NCBI RefSeq assembly: GCF_001307765.1
Contig: NZ_LKBA01000011.1
Location: forward strand, 1 to 32,559
Reading direction: 5' to 3'
Length of the DNA stretch: 32,559 nt
DNA from: Aliiroseovarius crassostreae
GTDB lineage: Bacteria; Pseudomonadota; Alphaproteobacteria; Rhodobacterales; Rhodobacteraceae
Shown piece after piece: positions 8,145 through 17,640 of the stretch (position 1 is its first letter; each line of letters begins with the position of its first letter). The notes under the pieces were generated by a model that did not search any database, was not told the origin of the DNA, and was given only the letters and a program-made list of their open reading frames with translations. Both the position numbers and the translations under genes were made by a program.

Positions 8145-11085
8145 CCCTTCAGAGTCCCCCCGCCTGTTTGCCCTTCCCCCTGGCGTTGATTTTCCGAAAT
8201 CCGTGGTCGAAGGGTTGCTGGAACGCTGCTCCGGGATGCGCCCGGAAGACGTCAGCCGGATCGAGATTTTCGTGAACACGCAACGCATGCAGCGGCGCGT
8301 GCGCAAACTGTTTGCCGATGGAGGAGCACGGCTTCTCCCACGGATTAGGGTGCTCGGCGATATCGGGCGCGAGCTTGATATGGCAGGGCTGCCCCCGGCG
8401 GTTTCGCCGCTCCGTCGCCGGTTGGAACTGGCCCAACTGGTTGGGCATCTGGTCGAGCAGGAGCCGGATCTGGCCCCTCGCAGCCTGATCTTCGATCTGG
8501 CAAACAGCCTGTCCGACCTCATGGACGAGATGCAGGGCGAAGGGGTCAGCCCGGACAAGGTGCACGCCCTCGACGTATCCGACCAATCAGGGCACTGGCA
8601 ACGCGCGTTGAAATTTGTGTCGCTGGTTGAACATTTTCTGGGCGACACCGCAAAAACCCACCCAGACAAGGAAGGTCGCCAAAGACAGGTGATCGAAGCC
8701 CTTGTGGCACAATGGCTGGAAACACCTCCGGGGCATCCTGTGATCATCGCCGGTTCCACCGGGTCACGCGGCGCAACGGCCTTATTGATGCGGGCAGTCG
8801 CCAAATTGCCCCAAGGGGCGGTGATCCTGCCGGGGTTCGACTTCGACATGCCCGCCTCGGCCTGGGCGCAGCTGGATGATGCGTTGCTTGGCGAAGATCA
8901 CCCACAATATCGTTTTGCATCCCTCTTGCAGTCGCTGGACATGTCCGCAGAAGAGGTGCGCTCATGGTCTGCAACTCCTCCACCGAACCCCACGCGAAAC
9001 CGGCTCCTGTCCCTTGCGCTGCGCCCCGCACCGGTGACCGATCAGTGGCAGATAGAAGGACCCCGTTTTGGGGATGTTCAAACGGCCACACGCGACCTGA
9101 CCCTGATCGAGGCCCGATCTCCCCGACATGAAGCCCTTTCCATTGCATTGGTTATCCGCGAAGCCGTCGAGCGTGACGACCCCATCGCCCTGATCACACC
9201 GGATCGCAATCTGACCCGGCAGGTGACAGCTGCGCTGGACCGTTGGGGCATCGAACCGGATGACAGCGCCGGACGCCCCTTGGCCCTGTCCGCACCAGGG
9301 CGCCTGCTGCGCCACGTAGGGGATCTGTTTTTGAAGGAGATCACTGGCGATCTGCTCTTGGCAATTCTCAAACATCCTCTGACCCATAGTGATCAGGATC
9401 GTGGCAATCACCTGCGCTGGACCCGAGATCTGGAGCTGGAGGTGTTGCGGCGCGGCTTGCCTTACCCCACACCTGACGCGTTGCTCAACTGGGCCACAAA
9501 GCGAGAGGCGGATGAAGACCTGCAGGAATGGGTAGGTTGGATAAATAAGTCTCTACTCCAGCCAATAGACACTAAATCACAGTCACTAGAGGACTGGGTT
9601 GACCATCATATCGCTCTTACAGAAACCATTGCATGCGGCCCCAAAGGTGAAGGCTCAGGAGCACTTTGGGAAAAAGCGGCGGGGCGTGAGGCTCTGAAAA
9701 AGGTCACTGAACTGCAGGCCGAAGCCCCCTATGGCGGGGACATGTCCGTGCAGGACTATATCAGCCTGTTTGCCAACCTGATGAACCAGGGCGAAGTGCG
9801 CGATCCTGTCACCCCGCACAAAGGGGTTATGTTCTGGGGAACGCTGGAGGCAAGGGTGCAGGGCACAAATACCGTGGTGCTGGCCGGGCTGAACGAAGGA
9901 AGCTGGCCGGAACCGCCAGCGCCCGACCCGTGGATGAACCGTGTGATGCGCCAACAAGTGGGACTGTTGTTGCCCGAACGCCGGATTGGGCTGTCTGCAC
10001 ATGATTTTCAGCAGGCGGCCGCCGCAGAAACGGTCTATCTCACCCGCGCCTCGCGGAATGAGGAAAGCGAAACAGTGCCGTCCCGCTGGGTCAACCGTTT
10101 GGTCAACCTGCTGGAAGGTATGTCGGAAGACGGGGCAAGCGCCCTTGCGGATATGAAGACACGAGGCGCCAAATGGACATCTTGGGCCGAGAAGCTCGAC
10201 ACCAAAACAGACCCTATTTCACCAGAAAAGCGCCCCTCTCCCCGCCCGCCCGTCAGTGCGCGTCCGACCCGGCTTTCCGTTACTCGCATCTCAAAACTGA
10301 TCCGGGATCCCTATGCAATCTATGCGGAGCAGGTGCTGAAATTACGACCTCTGCGCCCGCTTCACCAACCCCCGGACGCCCCGCTGCGCGGCACGGTTCT
10401 TCACAAGATATTCGAGCGGTTCATTTCTGAACGCCCCGAGGACGAACACGAAGACGCTGCCAAACAGCGCCTTCTGGCCGTGGCCGAGATCATACTTTCG
10501 CAAGAGGCCCCCTGGCCCGCAACGCGCGCGCTATGGCTTGCCAAGCTCGAACGTGTTGCCGATTGGTTTGTTCAGGAAGAGGCCAAGCGCCGGGAGGTTT
10601 CAAAAAACATCGCCAACGAGGTGAAAGGGCAGATTACCCTGGAGGAACTGGGGTTTACCCTCTCCGGCACGGCTGATCGCATTGACCAGAATCTGGACGG
10701 GTCACTTAGGATTTATGACTATAAAACCGGCAGCCCCCCCACCGAAAAAGTGCAGAAACACTTTGACAAGCAATTGCTTCTCGAAGCCGTCATGGCGGCT
10801 GAGGGTGGGTTTGAAGGCATCGCCGAAACTCCGGTCAGCCACGTTGCTTATATCGGTCTGGGGGCCAAGCCCGGCACCAGTGAAATCCCGCTCAGCCCGC
10901 CGGAAATCGAACAGATCCGCGCCGAGTTGGTCACACTTATCAGTGCCTATTACAGCCCAAAACAGGGGTATTTGTCCCGCCGCGCAGTTCAGGAACAGCG
11001 TTTTGGCGGCGACTATGACCACCTCGCCCGGTTCGGGGAGTGGGATGACAGCCAGGAAGGCAGTGACGAAGAGGTGAGCCTGTGA
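8137..11085 (+). CDS. addB: Double-strand break repair protein AddB (alphaproteobacterial type)
   Basis: AddB is the non-motor helicase-like/nuclease subunit of the AddAB complex that resects double-strand breaks for RecA loading. The product is 982 residues. The N-terminus (FALPPGVDFPKSVVEGLL) and the helicase-like core segment VVLAGLNEGSWPEPPAPDPWM are typical. The C-terminal nuclease module begins near LRGTVLHKIFERF and carries the PD-(D/E)XK core in DRIDQNLDGSLRIYDYKTG. The protein has almost no cysteines, so the 4Fe-4S staple of Firmicute AddB is absent, as is normal for alphaproteobacteria. A patch at about 9530-9625 is AT-rich with rare codons. It overlaps murU by 8 bases and touches addA in a TGATG junction. 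Confidence 0.95.
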   Translation: MFNPSESPRLFALPPGVDFPKSVVEGLLERCSGMRPEDVSRIEIFVNTQRMQRRVRKLFADGGARLLPRIRVLGDIGRELDMAGLPPAVSPLRRRLELAQLVGHLVEQEPDLAPRSLIFDLANSLSDLMDEMQGEGVSPDKVHALDVSDQSGHWQRALKFVSLVEHFLGDTAKTHPDKEGRQRQVIEALVAQWLETPPGHPVIIAGSTGSRGATALLMRAVAKLPQGAVILPGFDFDMPASAWAQLDDALLGEDHPQYRFASLLQSLDMSAEEVRSWSATPPPNPTRNRLLSLALRPAPVTDQWQIEGPRFGDVQTATRDLTLIEARSPRHEALSIALVIREAVERDDPIALITPDRNLTRQVTAALDRWGIEPDDSAGRPLALSAPGRLLRHVGDLFLKEITGDLLLAILKHPLTHSDQDRGNHLRWTRDLELEVLRRGLPYPTPDALLNWATKREADEDLQEWVGWINKSLLQPIDTKSQSLEDWVDHHIALTETIACGPKGEGSGALWEKAAGREALKKVTELQAEAPYGGDMSVQDYISLFANLMNQGEVRDPVTPHKGVMFWGTLEARVQGTNTVVLAGLNEGSWPEPPAPDPWMNRVMRQQVGLLLPERRIGLSAHDFQQAAAAETVYLTRASRNEESETVPSRWVNRLVNLLEGMSEDGASALADMKTRGAKWTSWAEKLDTKTDPISPEKRPSPRPPVSARPTRLSVTRISKLIRDPYAIYAEQVLKLRPLRPLHQPPDAPLRGTVLHKIFERFISERPEDEHEDAAKQRLLAVAEIILSQEAPWPATRALWLAKLERVADWFVQEEAKRREVSKNIANEVKGQITLEELGFTLSGTADRIDQNLDGSLRIYDYKTGSPPTEKVQKHFDKQLLLEAVMAAEGGFEGIAETPVSHVAYIGLGAKPGTSEIPLSPPEIEQIRAELVTLISAYYSPKQGYLSRRAVQEQRFGGDYDHLARFGEWDDSQEGSDEEVSL

Positions 11086-14000
11086 TGTTCAACGAAGCCA
11101 CGCAGCGCCAGATTGATGCGGCAGATCCCGGCAGCTCCACCTGGCTGTCCGCCAATGCGGGGTCGGGAAAGACACGCGTGCTGACAGATCGGGTTGCGCG
11201 TCTGCTGCTGGATGGGGTCAGCCCGCAGAACATTCTGTGCCTGACCTATACCAAGGCCGCTGCCAGCGAAATGCAGAACCGGCTGTTCAAACGGCTTGGG
11301 GAATGGGCGATGAAGGACGATGACGCCCTGCAAAACGCCTTGGCGGAGCTTGGCATCCCCACAGCTGCGCGCGACTTACGCCAGGCCCGCCGACTGTTTG
11401 CGCGGGCCATCGAAACCCCTGGCGGTCTGAAAATCCAGACCATCCATGCCTATTGCGCCGGGTTGCTGCGAAAATTCCCGATGGAGGCCGGGGTCTCTCC
11501 GCAATTCAAGGAAATGGATGATCGCGCGGCAAAGCTTCTGCGAACGGAAATCATAGACCTCATGGCGCAGGAGCAGCCTGAATTGGTTGCCAATCTTGCC
11601 CGCTATTATACCGCCGAAGACTTTGATGGCCTTGCAGGCGACATTACCCATAACCGCTCCCATTTTCTGACAAACATATCTGAAAGCGACATTCGGAAAT
11701 GGTTCGATATTCCTGCCACCCTTACCGAGCAGCAGGTGCTCTATAGGGCGTTCGCACCCGGAGATGGGTTGGTTCTGGAGCGACTTCTCCCCCTTCTGAA
11801 CCCGGACAATCGAAATGACGCGGCATCAGCGCGGAAATTGGCCACAATCTTGCCGTTGAAGGCGTCAATTCAGTCTCTCATCCAGCTTGAAACGCTCTTT
11901 TTATCAGAAAAGGGCGCGGGGGCCGGGCGCCCGAAAAAGACCTTTCCCAGTGCCGCCGTCAAGAAGGACACTGGCAAGGATCTGATGCCACATCTGGAGC
12001 AGATGATGGAACGGGTTGCAGATACAAAACCTCTCAGATCAGGGCTGTATTCGGCGCTGAAAACAACTGCCCTACATCAATTCGCCACCCGGTTTGTTGC
12101 TCATTACGAATTGGCCAAACAACAACGCGGCTGGCTTGATTTTGATGATCTGATTGTCAAAGCAGGTGATTTGCTGACCGACCCGGCAGTTGCGGCCTGG
12201 ATCCTCTACCGGCTGGATGGTGGCATTGACCACATCCTGGTGGATGAAGCGCAGGACACCAGCCCGGCCCAATGGCGCGTGATTGACAACCTGTCACGCG
12301 AATTCACCAGCGGTCTGGGCGCACGCGATGACGTCAACCGCACCATTTTCGTGGTCGGAGACCCCAAGCAATCCATCTATTCCTTTCAAGGGGCGCGTCC
12401 GGACAAATTTGAAGAGATGCGGGATAATTTCCGCGACAAACTTGGGCAGATCGGAAAGCCGTTTCAGGACCTCCCCATGGAGTTTTCCTTCCGCTCTGCC
12501 CCGGCCATTTTGCAATTCGTCGACCATGCCCTGCATGATCAGGGAGGGCTGGGGGATGCATTCAAACACCGCGCTTTTTTCGACAAACCGGGGCGGGTTG
12601 ACCTGTGGCCGGTGATCGAACCCGTGAAGTTCGAGGAAACCCGCGACTGGTTCGATCCCATCGACAAGCTGGGGGAAGAAGATCACCGCATTCAATTGGC
12701 CCGCAAGATTGCCCGTGAAATTAAGAGGATCATAGAAACAGAGTCTCTTCCCGCGGAAAATGGCGAAACCCGGCCGGTTCATGCGGGGGATTTTCTGGTT
12801 CTTCTGCGCAAACGCAGCGACCTGTTTCATGAAATCATTCGCGCCTGCAAGCAGGAAGGGTTGCCTATTGCCGGCGCAGATCGGCTGCGTATCGGGGGGG
12901 AGCTGGCGGTTAAGGACCTGAAGGCCCTGCTCTCATTTCTTGCCACGCCTGAAGATGATCTGTCCCTGGCCTGTGTGCTGCGCTCACCTCTGGCGGGTCT
13001 GAGCGAACAGGACCTGTTCAGGCTGGCCCATCCCCGCGGCAAAAATACCTATCTCTGGCGGGCGCTGCGGGATCAGCGTGAGCACTTTCCGACGCTGGTT
13101 CAGATGCTGACAGAGCTGCGGGATGATGCCGACTTTCTGCGCCCATATGAACTGATTGAACGGGTGCTGACGCGGTTCAATGGCCGCAGCAAACTGCTGG
13201 CACGTCTGGGGCAGGAGGCCGAGGATGGCATTGATGCGCTGCTTGCACAGGCCCTCGCCTATGAACGTCTGGAAACACCCAGCCTGACCGGTTTTGTGAA
13301 CTGGCTTGAGGTGGAAGAGGTCACCATCAAGCGCCAGATGGATACTGTGGATCAACAGATCCGCGTGATGACCGTGCATGGATCAAAGGGGTTGGAAGCC
13401 CCGATTGTCATTCTTCCCGACCTTGCCCGCAGTCAGTATCGCAACCGGGACGAGCTGGTTGAGCTGGACGGCGGCCACGCGATCTGGAAACCGTCGACGA
13501 CAGATCGCACAACAGCGGTTGAGGCAGCCTTGGCGCGCGACCGTCAGGCGCAGGAAGAAGAGGCCACACGGCTGCTTTACGTGGCGATGACCCGCGCGGA
13601 GCAGTGGCTTATTCTGGCCGCCACCGGGACAATCGGGAAAGCACCAACCGAGTGGTACAATATCGCAACCGAGGCCATGGAGCGCGCGGGCGGCACGATT
13701 GTTGATTTGGGCGAGAACAGCTTCCGCAGGTTCGAACTCGGGCACTGGCCTGCCCAAATGACGGCGCAAACAAAACCAGCACCCCAGACCGAAGTGGCAG
13801 ATGGCTTGCCGAAATGGGCGACGGAATCTGCAAAGCTTCCCACCGAGGAACTGCCTCTGGTCTCGCCTTCCGATCTGGGGGGAGCAAAAGCCATTTTCGA
13901 CCCTAATCAGGCGGAACTTGACGAAGAAAGTGCCAAGCGGCGCGGCCGGCAAATCCATCTGTTGCTGGAGCATCTGCCGAGTTATGCGCCCTCTCTTTGG

Positions 14001-14456
14001 GCTGAATACGCCCAAACCCTTCTGTCCGCCGGGGACGACATTGCCCCGCCTGAAGACATGGCGGAAATCCTGAGCGAGGCGCGAGGGGTTTTGACCTCGG
14101 CTGAGCTGGCACATATTTTCACACCCGACACCCTTGCCGAGGTTGAGGTGACCGCCCCATTGCCCGGATATGACCGGGTGTTGTTTGGCATTATCGACCG
14201 GCTGATCGTGACCGAGCACACCGTCACCGTGATCGATTTCAAGTCAAACCGGGTGGTGCCAGCGTCAGCGGCCGACACGCCCGAAGGGGTATTGCGGCAG
14301 ATGGCAGCCTATCGGGCAGCGCTTTTGCAGATCTATCCACAGCACAACATTGAGGCCGCGATCCTGTGGACCCATCACGCAAAACTGATGCCGCTTGCCC
14401 CCAACTTTCTGGAGGAGGCATATCGGCGCCTTGACGTTGGCGGGGCGGCTCCATAG
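11085..14456 (+). CDS. addA: Double-strand break repair helicase AddA
   Basis: AddA is the UvrD/RecB-like motor and second nuclease of AddAB. The product of 1123 residues has Walker A ANAGSGKT at 23-30, motif II in [16 protein letters not shown], motif III-like [15 protein letters not shown], motif V/VI segments [14 protein letters not shown] and [13 protein letters not shown], and a C-terminal RecB-type nuclease with the catalytic VIDFKSNR. I chose ATG 11085, which shares one base with the addB stop; a GTG three bases earlier is the alternative. The gene completes a murU-addB-addA run with no gaps, so translational coupling of the two subunits is likely. Confidence 0.96.
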   Translation: MFNEATQRQIDAADPGSSTWLSANAGSGKTRVLTDRVARLLLDGVSPQNILCLTYTKAAASEMQNRLFKRLGEWAMKDDDALQNALAELGIPTAARDLRQARRLFARAIETPGGLKIQTIHAYCAGLLRKFPMEAGVSPQFKEMDDRAAKLLRTEIIDLMAQEQPELVANLARYYTAEDFDGLAGDITHNRSHFLTNISESDIRKWFDIPATLTEQQVLYRAFAPGDGLVLERLLPLLNPDNRNDAASARKLATILPLKASIQSLIQLETLFLSEKGAGAGRPKKTFPSAAVKKDTGKDLMPHLEQMMERVADTKPLRSGLYSALKTTALHQFATRFVAHYELAKQQRGWLDFDDLIVKAGDLLTDPAVAAWILYRLDGGIDHILVDEAQDTSPAQWRVIDNLSREFTSGLGARDDVNRTIFVVGDPKQSIYSFQGARPDKFEEMRDNFRDKLGQIGKPFQDLPMEFSFRSAPAILQFVDHALHDQGGLGDAFKHRAFFDKPGRVDLWPVIEPVKFEETRDWFDPIDKLGEEDHRIQLARKIAREIKRIIETESLPAENGETRPVHAGDFLVLLRKRSDLFHEIIRACKQEGLPIAGADRLRIGGELAVKDLKALLSFLATPEDDLSLACVLRSPLAGLSEQDLFRLAHPRGKNTYLWRALRDQREHFPTLVQMLTELRDDADFLRPYELIERVLTRFNGRSKLLARLGQEAEDGIDALLAQALAYERLETPSLTGFVNWLEVEEVTIKRQMDTVDQQIRVMTVHGSKGLEAPIVILPDLARSQYRNRDELVELDGGHAIWKPSTTDRTTAVEAALARDRQAQEEEATRLLYVAMTRAEQWLILAATGTIGKAPTEWYNIATEAMERAGGTIVDLGENSFRRFELGHWPAQMTAQTKPAPQTEVADGLPKWATESAKLPTEELPLVSPSDLGGAKAIFDPNQAELDEESAKRRGRQIHLLLEHLPSYAPSLWAEYAQTLLSAGDDIAPPEDMAEILSEARGVLTSAELAHIFTPDTLAEVEVTAPLPGYDRVLFGIIDRLIVTEHTVTVIDFKSNRVVPASAADTPEGVLRQMAAYRAALLQIYPQHNIEAAILWTHHAKLMPLAPNFLEEAYRRLDVGGAAP

Positions 14457-14491
14457 GTTCAGGGCCAACTCGAATTCTCAGGAGATATGAC

Positions 14492-14812
14492 ATGGCTACT
14501 GTTGCCGTTACCGACGCCACCTTTGACGCAGAAGTGCGCAATTCCGACATCCCTGTCGTGGTGGATTTCTGGGCTGAATGGTGTGGTCCGTGCAAGCAGA
14601 TCGGTCCGGCGCTGGAAGAGCTGTCAGCCGAGTATGAAGGCAAGGTGAAAATCGCCAAGGTGAACGTGGACGAAAACCCGAATTCTCCGTCTCAGCTGGG
14701 TGTGCGCAGCATTCCGGCCCTGTTCCTGTTCAAGGACGGTCAGGTTGTATCAAACAAAGTGGGCGCCGCGCCGAAGGCCGCGCTGCAATCCTGGATCGAC
14801 GAAAGCATCTGA
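14492..14812 (+). CDS. trxA: Thioredoxin TrxA
   Basis: This is a cytoplasmic disulphide reductant of 106 residues, normal for thioredoxin 1. The active site is WCGPC in [14 protein letters not shown], and the cis-proline loop [11 protein letters not shown] is present. The start follows a good ribosome-binding site (CAGGAGATATGAC). It lies 35 bp after addA and is followed at once by a strong hairpin terminator, so it is the last gene of the long plus-strand run. The addA-trxA adjacency recurs in other Rhodobacterales as far as I remember. Confidence 0.97.
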   Translation: MATVAVTDATFDAEVRNSDIPVVVDFWAEWCGPCKQIGPALEELSAEYEGKVKIAKVNVDENPNSPSQLGVRSIPALFLFKDGQVVSNKVGAAPKAALQSWIDESI

Positions 14813-14832
14813 TCCAGGTTGATGTCACGTGG

Positions 14833-14864
14833 AAAGCCCCGCAATTTGCGGGGCTTTTTGTTTT
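14833..14864 (+). terminator. Rho-independent terminator after trxA
   Basis: A perfect stem AAAGCCCCGC / GCGGGGCTTT (14833-14842 and 14848-14857) with loop AATTT is followed by a T-rich run to 14864. It sits 20 bp after the trxA stop and just before the stop of the convergent transporter gene, so it may serve both sides. Confidence 0.9.
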
Positions 14865-14869
14865 GCGGA

Positions 14870-15724
14870 TCAGGCCGGCACGCCTGCCCCTTCTTTTTGT
14901 CCCAGATAAATCTGCACCACCGCACTGATATTCATCATCACGGCATAAAGCAGCCCTGGCACCATCAAGGCAGGTTGGGCCAGAACGGAACCGGCAACAA
15001 ACATGGCCACGGCCACGTTCTGCAACGACGCCTCGACCATGATGGCGCGCGCCTGCGACCAGCCAAGGCTTGCCGCACGGGCCGCCATCGCAGCCAACGC
15101 CAGGGCGCCAAGGTTCAGCGCGACCACGGCCATGCCGACTTCGGCCAGATTGTCCTGCATCGGCCCCCAGTTCTGCACGAAGGTTGCCAGAACCATCGCC
15201 GCAAAGATTGCTTTGGCCACCGGCTCCAGCACACGGGCAAGACGCGCCTGCCAAACCCGGGAAACGGCCCCCAGCCCCATGCCCAAAAGCATCGGCACAA
15301 TCGACACTGCCAGCATGGCGCCACTCAGCTTGGCAATACTGGCAATTCCCGAAAATCCAGCCACGTCAAAAAAGGCAAGAACAGCCGGAATAGAGACTGA
15401 TGCAAGCAGGGTCGTGACAAGTGTCATCCCCGTCGACAGGGCCAGATCAGCGCGGGCCAGGTGGGCAATATAGTTTGAGGTCACACCGCCGGGCGCCGCC
15501 GCCACCAACACCAGTCCCGCCTGCATGACGGGGGACAGGCCCAACACCTGGCCAAGCAGATACGCCAGAACAGGTAGGGTCACCATCTGCACCAGCAATC
15601 CGATGCTCAGCGCCTTGGGATTTCGAAAGACCACGGCAAAATCGCGCGGGGACAGGCGCAGACCAACCACCAGCATCAAAAGCGCCAACCCCAAAGGCAA
15701 AAGTTTCGCCAGCAGTTCCGTCAT
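14870..15724 (-). CDS. Bile acid:sodium symporter (BASS) family transporter
   Basis: This is an inner-membrane transporter of about 284 residues made almost wholly of hydrophobic helices (roughly nine or ten). It has the family features VVGLRLSPRDFAVVFRNPKAL near the N-terminus, the APGGVTSNYIAHLARADLALS crossover segment in the middle, and EASLQNVAVAMFVAG in the second half. BASS members move organic anions with Na+; substrate cannot be read from the sequence (bile acids are unlikely in a marine-type bacterium; pantoate, pyruvate or other organic acids are alternatives). ATG 15724 follows a GAAAGG; a GTG three bases earlier is also possible. It is convergent with trxA and monocistronic. Confidence 0.88.
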   Translation of the reverse strand: MTELLAKLLPLGLALLMLVVGLRLSPRDFAVVFRNPKALSIGLLVQMVTLPVLAYLLGQVLGLSPVMQAGLVLVAAAPGGVTSNYIAHLARADLALSTGMTLVTTLLASVSIPAVLAFFDVAGFSGIASIAKLSGAMLAVSIVPMLLGMGLGAVSRVWQARLARVLEPVAKAIFAAMVLATFVQNWGPMQDNLAEVGMAVVALNLGALALAAMAARAASLGWSQARAIMVEASLQNVAVAMFVAGSVLAQPALMVPGLLYAVMMNISAVVQIYLGQKEGAGVPA

Positions 15725-15815
15725 CACCCATACCTTTCTGTGAACATGTTTCGTTTCACTTTAGGGACAAACTGCGCCCCAATCATAACAAATACCAAGG
15801 TTTTCGATGCCCTGA

Positions 15816-16034
15816 ACCGCTAATCAGAAATGGAAACTGGAGACCACAACCCCAAACCGCCGTTCCTTTCTTATCACCAGATCAGCTGGCCTCTCTTGGG
15901 CTGAGCCTGCCCGCCTGGCAGATACCTCTCAGGATGATCAACCTGTGCGCCATCGCTATCTGATGGAAGACACCTATGGGAACATCGTCAAGGATGAGGA
16001 CAAACAGCCTGTCGATATTGCCAACTGGCTGGGC
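15816..16034 (+). pseudogene. Fragment of an exported protein with a Tat-like signal, 3' end lost
   Basis: One plus-strand frame stays open from a TGA at 15813 into the IS5 remnant and reads like coding DNA. It has a twin-arginine-like start (PNRRSFLIT, RR at 15858-15863), an alanine-rich stretch ending ARLADTSQ, then HRYLMEDTYGNIVKDED. The last part resembles the beginning of SCO/thioredoxin-fold proteins, where a 'xLxDxxGxxVTDxD' strand precedes the CxxxC, but the homology is too short to be sure. No in-frame ATG is present, the hydrophobic core of the signal is short, and sequence homology ends at the IS5 junction near 16034. I regard it as a gene remnant. A chance open frame opposite the IS5 tail cannot be excluded. 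Confidence 0.35.
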
Positions 16035-16163
16035 AGTTGCCCCAGTGTAATCACTCACTTGTCCGGTGGTCACGAACAGATCAATGGGGCGCCCCTGGCT
16101 GTCACAAATGGCGTGCAGCTTGGTGTTCATGCCGCCCTTGGTCCGCCCTCCCTCTCGGGACAT
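16035..16163 (-). pseudogene. IS5-family transposase, second frame (orfB), truncated
   Basis: The second transposase frame is recognisable in GGRTKGGMNTKLHAICDSQGR and FVTTGQVSDYTGA, standard IS5 sequence. After that the family would continue with the second Asp and the Glu of the DDE triad. Here the reading frame runs into unrelated DNA until a stop near 15882. About 130 C-terminal residues are missing. Confidence 0.8.
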
Positions 16164-16191
16164 TGCTGCGCAATACCCTGCCGGGCAGTGA

Positions 16192-16539
16192 TCAGGCGCC
16201 CACGCCCCCCTTTTTGACGCCCAGACTGGACGCTGTACGATGGGCTTTCAGATAGGTCGCATCAATCATGACGGTCTTTTCTTCGCCGTGATCTGCCGCC
16301 AGGCCGACCATCATTTGGGCGAAGATACCTTTGTTGCTCCACCGCTTCCAACGGTTGTACAAAGTCTTGTGTGGCCCGCACGCCTTCGGCGCGTCCCGCC
16401 AGCGCAAGCCATTGTAATTGATAAAAATAATCCCGCTCAAGACGCGCCTGTCGTCAACGCGAGGCTTGCCGTGGGATTTCGGAAAGAAGGGCTCCAGACG
16501 TGCCATCTGCGCATCGGTCAGCCAGAAGAGATCACACAT
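16192..16539 (-). CDS. IS5-family transposase, first frame (orfA)
   Basis: This encodes the N-terminal part of an IS5-family transposase, about 115 residues from ATG 16539. It has the recognisable WLTDAQMARLEPFFPKSHG start, GIIFINYNGLRWRDAP, HKTLYNRWKRW and the first catalytic Asp in VMIDATYLKAHRTA. In IS5 relatives the frame then shifts, near an A/G-rich stretch equivalent to KKGG, into the second frame. The intact orfA alone cannot transpose. Confidence 0.85.
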   Translation of the reverse strand: MCDLFWLTDAQMARLEPFFPKSHGKPRVDDRRVLSGIIFINYNGLRWRDAPKACGPHKTLYNRWKRWSNKGIFAQMMVGLAADHGEEKTVMIDATYLKAHRTASSLGVKKGGVGA

Positions 16540-16602
16540 GTTCACAGCTTGGTTTTTGCATCGTGAAACATGCCAAACGTCCGAAATCAATGGGGCCTGA
16601 GC

Positions 16603-16863
16603 CTAGGGGCCGATGATGCCCCAGCCTACAGGTGTATCGTGAGGGTTATCCTTGGTGGCGAGGACCAATGACTGGAAACCGATAATCCGTCCCCCCTCGG
16701 AGGTGGCAACGCTGCAGCGGATCGAATGAGGGCGTTTGATGTAGTTCTCAAGCATATGTTCTGCATCGCCGCGCCGGTTGCTGTTCCACCCTCGCAGGAT
16801 CGGGGTGATCACGGCGCTCATGCCATCGGCATCATCAGGGGTGGCGGGGCGAACGGAGATCAT
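16603..16863 (-). pseudogene. GNAT-family acetyltransferase, N-terminal part, cut by the IS5 remnant
   Basis: The product begins MISVRPATPDDADGMSAVI, a typical GNAT opening, and continues through GGRIIGFQSLV (beta-4 region) and GWGIIG, just before the acetyl-CoA-binding loop (R/Q-x-x-G-x-G/A). At that point it meets the IS5 end, which supplies a TAG after GIIGP. The acetyl-CoA site is therefore absent and only 86 residues remain of the usual 150-170. The rest of the gene is not found on the far side of the IS. Its start overlaps the stop of the HD hydrolase gene in an ATGA, so it was the second gene of that operon. Confidence 0.82.
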
Positions 16864-17453
16864 AATTGCAGCAACAATTCCGTATGGCGGGCCGTGAAAG
16901 CCTCGCGCACGCTGCGGGGCGGGCGCAGCTGAATATCCAGCCCATGAATGACTTCTGGCTTTGGTGTGCCGAACAGGCGGTTGCCCTCCTGCACCGAAAA
17001 CCCCGCAATCTGCGTGGCCTCTAGCCAGGCCGAAATTTTGTCGGCGCGTTTGATCGCTTTCTTGATCGTCACAGGGATCTTCGCGGGCAGGCCAAACCGC
17101 ACGTGGATCGCGGTGGTCAGCCGTTCATCCAGATCGCCATAACCTGCCCCAACCGCCGCTTTGACCGGCGAAATCATGTCCCCGATGACATATTCCGGGG
17201 CATCATGCAAAAGTGCGGCAAGGCGCCATTTGACGGGGGCCTTCGGATAAAGACGTGCGTAGATTTTTTCAACCAAAAGAGAGTGTTCCGCGACCGAATA
17301 GGGATAATCCCCCAAGGTCTGCCCATTCCAGCGCGCCACAAATGCCAGCCCATGGGCAATGTCCTCAATCTCGATATCCATCGGGGTCGGGTCCAGCAGA
17401 TCAAGCCTGCGCCCAGATAGCATCCTTTGCCAAGCTCTTGGTTTTGAAGCCAT
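16860..17453 (-). CDS. HD-domain hydrolase (YfbR-like)
   Basis: This is a 197-residue HD-superfamily metal-dependent phosphohydrolase. Metal-binding motifs are VAEHSLLVE (first His), AALLHDAPEYVIGD (HD pair) and an Asp in KRADKISAWLEA. The N-terminal segment RRLDLLDPTPMDIEIEDIAHGLAFVARWNG is typical of a group conserved in Rhodobacterales and annotated only as HD family hydrolase. The nearest characterised relatives are 5'-deoxynucleotidases such as YfbR, so nucleotide phosphohydrolase is a reasonable but unproven role. A TGGAG lies upstream of the start. It formed a two-gene unit with the now broken GNAT gene. Confidence 0.85.
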   Translation of the reverse strand: MASKPRAWQRMLSGRRLDLLDPTPMDIEIEDIAHGLAFVARWNGQTLGDYPYSVAEHSLLVEKIYARLYPKAPVKWRLAALLHDAPEYVIGDMISPVKAAVGAGYGDLDERLTTAIHVRFGLPAKIPVTIKKAIKRADKISAWLEATQIAGFSVQEGNRLFGTPKPEVIHGLDIQLRPPRSVREAFTARHTELLLQL

Positions 17454-17498
17454 TTTTTGATATACTCCAAACAGGCGAGGGAAAGGTCACGAAACTGT

Positions 17499-17511
17499 GT
17501 CGCCCTGCGAC
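17499..17511. promoter_or_regulatory. Inverted repeat GTCGC-CCT-GCGAC in divergent promoter region
   Basis: This perfect 5-bp inverted repeat with 3-bp spacing lies in the 187-bp region between the divergent HD-hydrolase and small secreted-protein genes. The half-site GCGAC/GTCGC resembles half-sites described for RegA/PrrA-class regulators, and regA is present in this genome. The match is short and could be chance. Confidence 0.25.
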
Positions 17512-17640
17512 GGGCAGGTTTTCGGAGCAATCCCCATATCTATTACAGACATAAACCACAGATGGGCAGGCTGCCCAAGAGGCGTAAACAACTATCAACA
17601 ACAGTGCAGCTTGTCCGGTTCATACGGAAAGGAAACTGTT

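Larger units (their letters stand above)
16035..16606 (-). mobile_element. IS5-family insertion sequence remnant
   Basis: The remnant carries the 5' end and about two thirds of an IS5-family element with split transposase frames. Its outer end lies near 16602-16606, where GGCCTGAGC meets CTAG, a plausible target site for this family. The inner end is lost: transposase homology stops after QVSDYTGAT near 16035 and the DDE-rich C-terminal half is missing, so the element is dead. The neighbouring sequences on the two sides belong to different genes, showing a deletion after insertion. Confidence 0.8.
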
